A stretch of DNA of 9,933 bases, from NCBI GenBank assembly GCA_035417425.1, contig DAOLPD010000114.1, positions 1 to 9,933 on the forward strand. The letters run 5' to 3'. Numbering within the stretch: the first letter of the stretch is position 1; every line of letters starts with the position of its first letter. The DNA is from BRH-c25 sp035417425 (GTDB taxonomy: Bacteria > Bacillota > Clostridia > Lutisporales > Lutisporaceae). Below are positions 7,317-9,933 of this stretch, in pieces. A program made the position numbers and the translations under genes. The notes beneath the pieces were generated by a model. The model had not been told where the DNA came from and did not search any database. It saw only the letters and a list, made by a program, of their open reading frames with translations.

Positions 7317-9119
7317 CTATGATTTTTTTATGATATTTAGATAGAATCCGCTGGTTGTACCCTGTTGATATACCGATTCAAAAAAAATCTCGCCGTTATG
7401 TGCTTCAATAATGGATTTGTTGATGTACAATCCGAGTCCGTAGCCTTTTTTTGAGTCGTCTGCCTTATAGAACATATTGAAAACCTTCTCCTGCTCCTCA
7501 TCCTTGATGCCTGTTCCATAGTCTTTTATACAGGTCAATATCCTCCCATCCGCTTCATTAATAATTAATTCAATCACTGAATCATCTTCTGAGAACTTTA
7601 CTGCATTGGATAAAATATTATTGATGACTCTCTGGATTTTCATAATGTCAATAGCAACGGTTCCCTCAAGGTCAATACCCTCATAATCAATCTTTTCTAT
7701 TAACTGATGCTTTTGGTTGTTCACGTAGTTTTCCGTATTGTACATAATCATGTTTATATAATCTGAGACTTTTATTTCCTTCAGATTTACTCTTATATCA
7801 TTCGCTTCATACGTATTATCTAAAATATCCTCCACAATATTTTCAATCTGTTCAGAACGATATTGGATTCTTTCAATGTAATCCTTTGCTTTTTCCCTGT
7901 CCACCATCTCCATGCTTAAAGCCTTGCTATAGCCTTTAATCAGGGTAATCGGTGTTTTAATGTCATGTGACAGCATTGACATGAATCGAGATGTGCCCTG
8001 GAAGGTTTCGTCCAGGTGCTTGGCTAAGTTTTGTGAGTTCATTGAAATAATTTTACTCTCATACTTAAGCGACTCAAAGATCGTCTTTAAGTTAATCCTC
8101 ATTTTATCCAGCTCTTTGCTGAGCTTCCCAATCTCATCCTGGGTTCTGATGTTAATGGCAATATCAAAGTTTCCCTTTGCAATTCCTGATACACAATTTA
8201 CCAAAGTCTCTATAGGACGGGATATTGTACGGCTCAATGCAAAATCGATAATAAAGATTATCACCAGTATCCCCAGGAGAATTTGAATCATCTGATTCCG
8301 CATCGTATAGGCTGAATTAATAAAATCAGATAAAGGTGCCACTAAAAAGAGACTCCAGTCAAATCCTTCTATACTTGAATAAGCGGCTATATATTCTACA
8401 CCGGCAACCTCAATTTCAAAGGCTTCTGATTTTTCAAAACCTTGTGCCTTCCTGCCGATTGACTCAAAAATATGATTGAACGCCGCTATCTTTTCAGCGT
8501 CCTTAGGACCGGTAATCAGGTTATAGGTATCGTCCAGCAGTACGGCAAATCCATTCTCTCCATATTTTATATCATCAATGATTTCAAGAATGTAATCCAC
8601 ATATATATTTGCTGCAATAACTCCTTTATGCCCTTGTAAATCAACACCTGATGCAATAGCAATGACATTTTCCTGTTTATTAACATCCCTATATGCAGAA
8701 GTTGTTACATAGTTTTCCTGATTAACTGCTTTCCGAAACCAGGGTCTTTCAGTAACCTTATAGCTTTCATCAGGTATCCACCCGTAAGCATCCAGCATTC
8801 TATTGTCGTCCGTACCAATGAAAATACTGATAAAATCCTTATTTATACCGGAATACATCCTTAGAAGCTTTATGATCTCCTCATCGCTCTTAGGACTCTT
8901 CAGCTGTATCTTTAATTCCATGAGCATTTTTGCTTTTTCAGAAAGCCATGTATTGATGATTTCAGAATTGTAAAATGCAGATTTCACTCCGAAGTCTTTT
9001 GCCTGGTCTTTAGACGATCTTATAAGTGAATTCATGCTTATGAATGTAATAGGAAGGGCTGCAAGTACTCCAATAATCAACATTGCTGCCAGTATTTTAG
9101 TGCGTATTTTAAGAATCAT
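7317..9119 (-). CDS. Membrane sensor histidine kinase with extracellular dCache domain
   Basis: This 600-aa kinase has a first membrane helix at about 8-29, an extracytoplasmic dCache_1-type sensor (about 35-270), a second helix (277-297) and HAMP (about 296-350). HisKA follows with phosphoacceptor H385 in SHDIKTP, then the HATPase: N box INNILSNAVKFS (499-510), G1 DYGTGI (533-538), F box VFNMFYKAD (546-554) and G2 GYGLGLYI (559-566). All catalytic blocks look intact. In the sensor, Y120, R125, W127, Y143, D145 and D175 resemble the residue pattern I recall for amino-acid-binding dCache domains; a purine ligand is an alternative suggested only by the neighbours. The start ATG overlaps the response regulator stop as ATGA, so the two are translationally coupled and almost certainly cognate. 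The stop lies 107 bp before the molybdopterin-binding gene. Confidence 0.95.
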   Translation of the reverse strand: MILKIRTKILAAMLIIGVLAALPITFISMNSLIRSSKDQAKDFGVKSAFYNSEIINTWLSEKAKMLMELKIQLKSPKSDEEIIKLLRMYSGINKDFISIFIGTDDNRMLDAYGWIPDESYKVTERPWFRKAVNQENYVTTSAYRDVNKQENVIAIASGVDLQGHKGVIAANIYVDYILEIIDDIKYGENGFAVLLDDTYNLITGPKDAEKIAAFNHIFESIGRKAQGFEKSEAFEIEVAGVEYIAAYSSIEGFDWSLFLVAPLSDFINSAYTMRNQMIQILLGILVIIFIIDFALSRTISRPIETLVNCVSGIAKGNFDIAINIRTQDEIGKLSKELDKMRINLKTIFESLKYESKIISMNSQNLAKHLDETFQGTSRFMSMLSHDIKTPITLIKGYSKALSMEMVDREKAKDYIERIQYRSEQIENIVEDILDNTYEANDIRVNLKEIKVSDYINMIMYNTENYVNNQKHQLIEKIDYEGIDLEGTVAIDIMKIQRVINNILSNAVKFSEDDSVIELIINEADGRILTCIKDYGTGIKDEEQEKVFNMFYKADDSKKGYGLGLYINKSIIEAHNGEIFFESVYQQGTTSGFYLNIIKKS

Positions 9120-9805
9120 CTTACATCACCCTCAAAAACATAGCCGGCGCCCCAGATTGTTTTTATATATACCGGGTTATCAGGATCATCCTCAATCTTT
9201 TTTCGAAGTCTTTTAATGGTCGTGTTAACCAAATTCTCATCATAGAAGGAATCTCCCCAAACATTGTTAAGAATTTGGTTCCGGCTTAATACGATATACG
9301 CATTCTCAATCAAGTAAAGCAAGAGGTTGAATTCCTTTGATGTAATATTTACATCCTCTTTGTTTTTGTAGACCTTATAGCCCTTTCGATATATTGCAAT
9401 ATCCCCGAAGGTAATTATCTCATCCTTTATGCTTCCTTTATTATAAGACCTTATCCTTCTTATATTGGCTTTGATTCGGGCTACCAGTTCCACCGGATTA
9501 AAAGGCTTTGTAATATAGTCGTCGGCACCCACCCCGAATCCAAGAAGCATATCATTCTGGGAGTTCTTACAGGTTAAAAAAATAATCGGTACATAATTGG
9601 TCTTTCGGATATGTTTGCATAGCTCAATCCCATTCATGCCATCCAGATTGATGTCCAAAACCAGAAGTTCAATATCATCGGTAAAAAGCTCCAATGCCTT
9701 CTCAGCAGAATTAGCTTTGACTACTTCTATATCTTCAATTCTTAAAAAATCTTCTATCATTTCCGCAATTTCAATTTCATCGTCCACAACCATAATCTTT
9801 GACAT
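9116..9805 (-). CDS. OmpR/PhoB-family response regulator
   Basis: This is a cytoplasmic transcription factor phosphorylated by the kinase encoded next to it. From the ATG at 9805 it is 229 aa. The receiver domain (about 1-115) has the acidic pocket D8/D9, phosphoacceptor D51 in LVLDINLDGMNG, T78 and K100 in TKPF. The C-terminal winged helix (about 130-227) shows TSKEFNLLLYLIEN, LSRNQILNNVWG, the recognition region NTTIKRLRKKIE and the wing IWGAGYVF. ATG 9805 is preferred: AAGGAG lies 8 nt upstream, whereas the GTG at 9811 would leave only 2 nt. The gene follows an extended -10 promoter and direct repeats, which may be its own binding sites. Target genes are not shown by sequence; the downstream purine/SDMH genes are the natural candidates. 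Confidence 0.95.
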   Translation of the reverse strand: MSKIMVVDDEIEIAEMIEDFLRIEDIEVVKANSAEKALELFTDDIELLVLDINLDGMNGIELCKHIRKTNYVPIIFLTCKNSQNDMLLGFGVGADDYITKPFNPVELVARIKANIRRIRSYNKGSIKDEIITFGDIAIYRKGYKVYKNKEDVNITSKEFNLLLYLIENAYIVLSRNQILNNVWGDSFYDENLVNTTIKRLRKKIEDDPDNPVYIKTIWGAGYVFEGDVR

Positions 9806-9813
9806 GTTCACAG

Positions 9814-9819
9814 CTCCTT
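9814..9819 (-). promoter_or_regulatory. Ribosome binding site for the response regulator
   Basis: AAGGAG on the minus strand, 8 nt before the ATG at 9805. It rules against the GTG at 9811, which would sit 2 nt from the site. Confidence 0.65.
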
Positions 9820-9833
9820 CCGGATTTTCTTCT

Positions 9834-9862
9834 ATTATACCATTATGATACCATTAAAAAAA
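9834..9862 (-). promoter_or_regulatory. Extended -10 promoter of the two-component operon
   Basis: The minus strand has a perfect TATAAT (9834-9839) preceded by TGG, forming the extended -10 TGnTATAAT. With a 17-nt spacer the -35 position is TTTTTT (9857-9862), a poor match to TTGACA. The predicted transcription start near 9827 leaves a leader of about 20 nt. A strong -10 with a weak -35 suits an activator-dependent promoter, which is an inference. Confidence 0.6.
9835..9856. repeat. Tandem 11-bp repeat over the -10 element
   Basis: On the minus strand TAATGGTATCA is followed directly by TAATGGTATAA, identical at 10 of 11 positions. The downstream copy contains the extended -10; the upstream copy gives a TGGTATCAT that could be a second, weaker -10. 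The spacing is about one helical turn. It could be chance in AT-rich DNA. Confidence 0.5.
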
Positions 9863-9886
9863 TACAAGAAAAATTTAGTATGTGAT

Positions 9887-9933
9887 TATCGTGTGATAAT
9901 GTCACCTTGTAAACTATCGTGATAAAATGTCAC
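9887..9933. repeat. Pair of direct repeats upstream of the two-component promoter
   Basis: On the minus strand the two copies are GTGACATTTTATCACGATA (9915-9933) and GTGACATTATCACACGATA (9887-9905), 28 bp apart start to start. Both contain GTGACATT, ATCAC and a terminal CGATA; they differ by two 2-nt shifts. Each also has inverted TATC...GATA arms. They lie about 60-106 bp upstream of the predicted transcription start, a usual zone for activator sites. The second copy ends exactly at the window edge, so further copies may follow. Confidence 0.6.

Noticed and set aside
1..9933. Selenocysteine (in-frame UGA) within one of the genes
   Set aside because: Every gene ends at a family-typical length and none is interrupted by an in-frame TGA. 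The selenium in SDMH enzymes is a labile cofactor, so no selenoprotein is required.

Overview
The window reads as one tightly packed stretch of nine genes, all transcribed on the minus strand (right to left). The moderate-to-low GC content, strong GGAGG-type ribosome binding sites and protein types suggest an anaerobic Firmicute of the class Clostridia. This organism guess is an inference; no rRNA or other taxonomic marker is present.

In transcription order, the layout starts with a two-component system. It comprises an OmpR/PhoB-type response regulator (9116-9805) and a dCache-HAMP-HisKA-HATPase sensor kinase (7317-9119), joined by an ATGA stop/start overlap and preceded by an extended -10 promoter and direct repeats at the right edge. 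After a 107-bp gap comes a cassette of maturation genes: a MoeA-like molybdopterin-binding protein with a C-terminal Cys cluster (6190-7209), YqeC (5452-6186), a MocA-like nucleotidyltransferase (4857-5447), YqeB (4061-4864) and an XdhC/CoxI-family factor (3262-4056). These are the accessory proteins known to accompany selenium-dependent molybdenum hydroxylases (SDMH) such as xanthine dehydrogenase or purine hydroxylase. Two amidohydrolases close the series: adenine deaminase (1550-3265) and a dihydropyrimidinase/hydantoinase of the HydA/HyuA type (141-1511). Past the last gene lie a long hairpin and two short alternative hairpins (52-128).

A working model, inferred from family knowledge, is as follows. 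Adenine is deaminated to hypoxanthine. A molybdenum-selenium hydroxylase, whose subunits are not in this window, oxidises hypoxanthine or xanthine. The hydantoinase-type enzyme hydrolyses a cyclic amide intermediate during anaerobic purine breakdown. The MoeA-like, MocA, YqeB, YqeC and XdhC proteins build, modify and insert the cofactor. The sensor kinase may report an extracellular small molecule and control this set. The individual families are known. What is less ordinary is the physical linkage of a dCache kinase/OmpR pair to the cassette, the promoter-region repeats, and the absence of the hydroxylase itself.

No gene-free stretch exceeds 300 bases; the largest are the two window ends (140 and 128 bases). 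I saw no tRNA, rRNA, CRISPR array, transposase or riboswitch.
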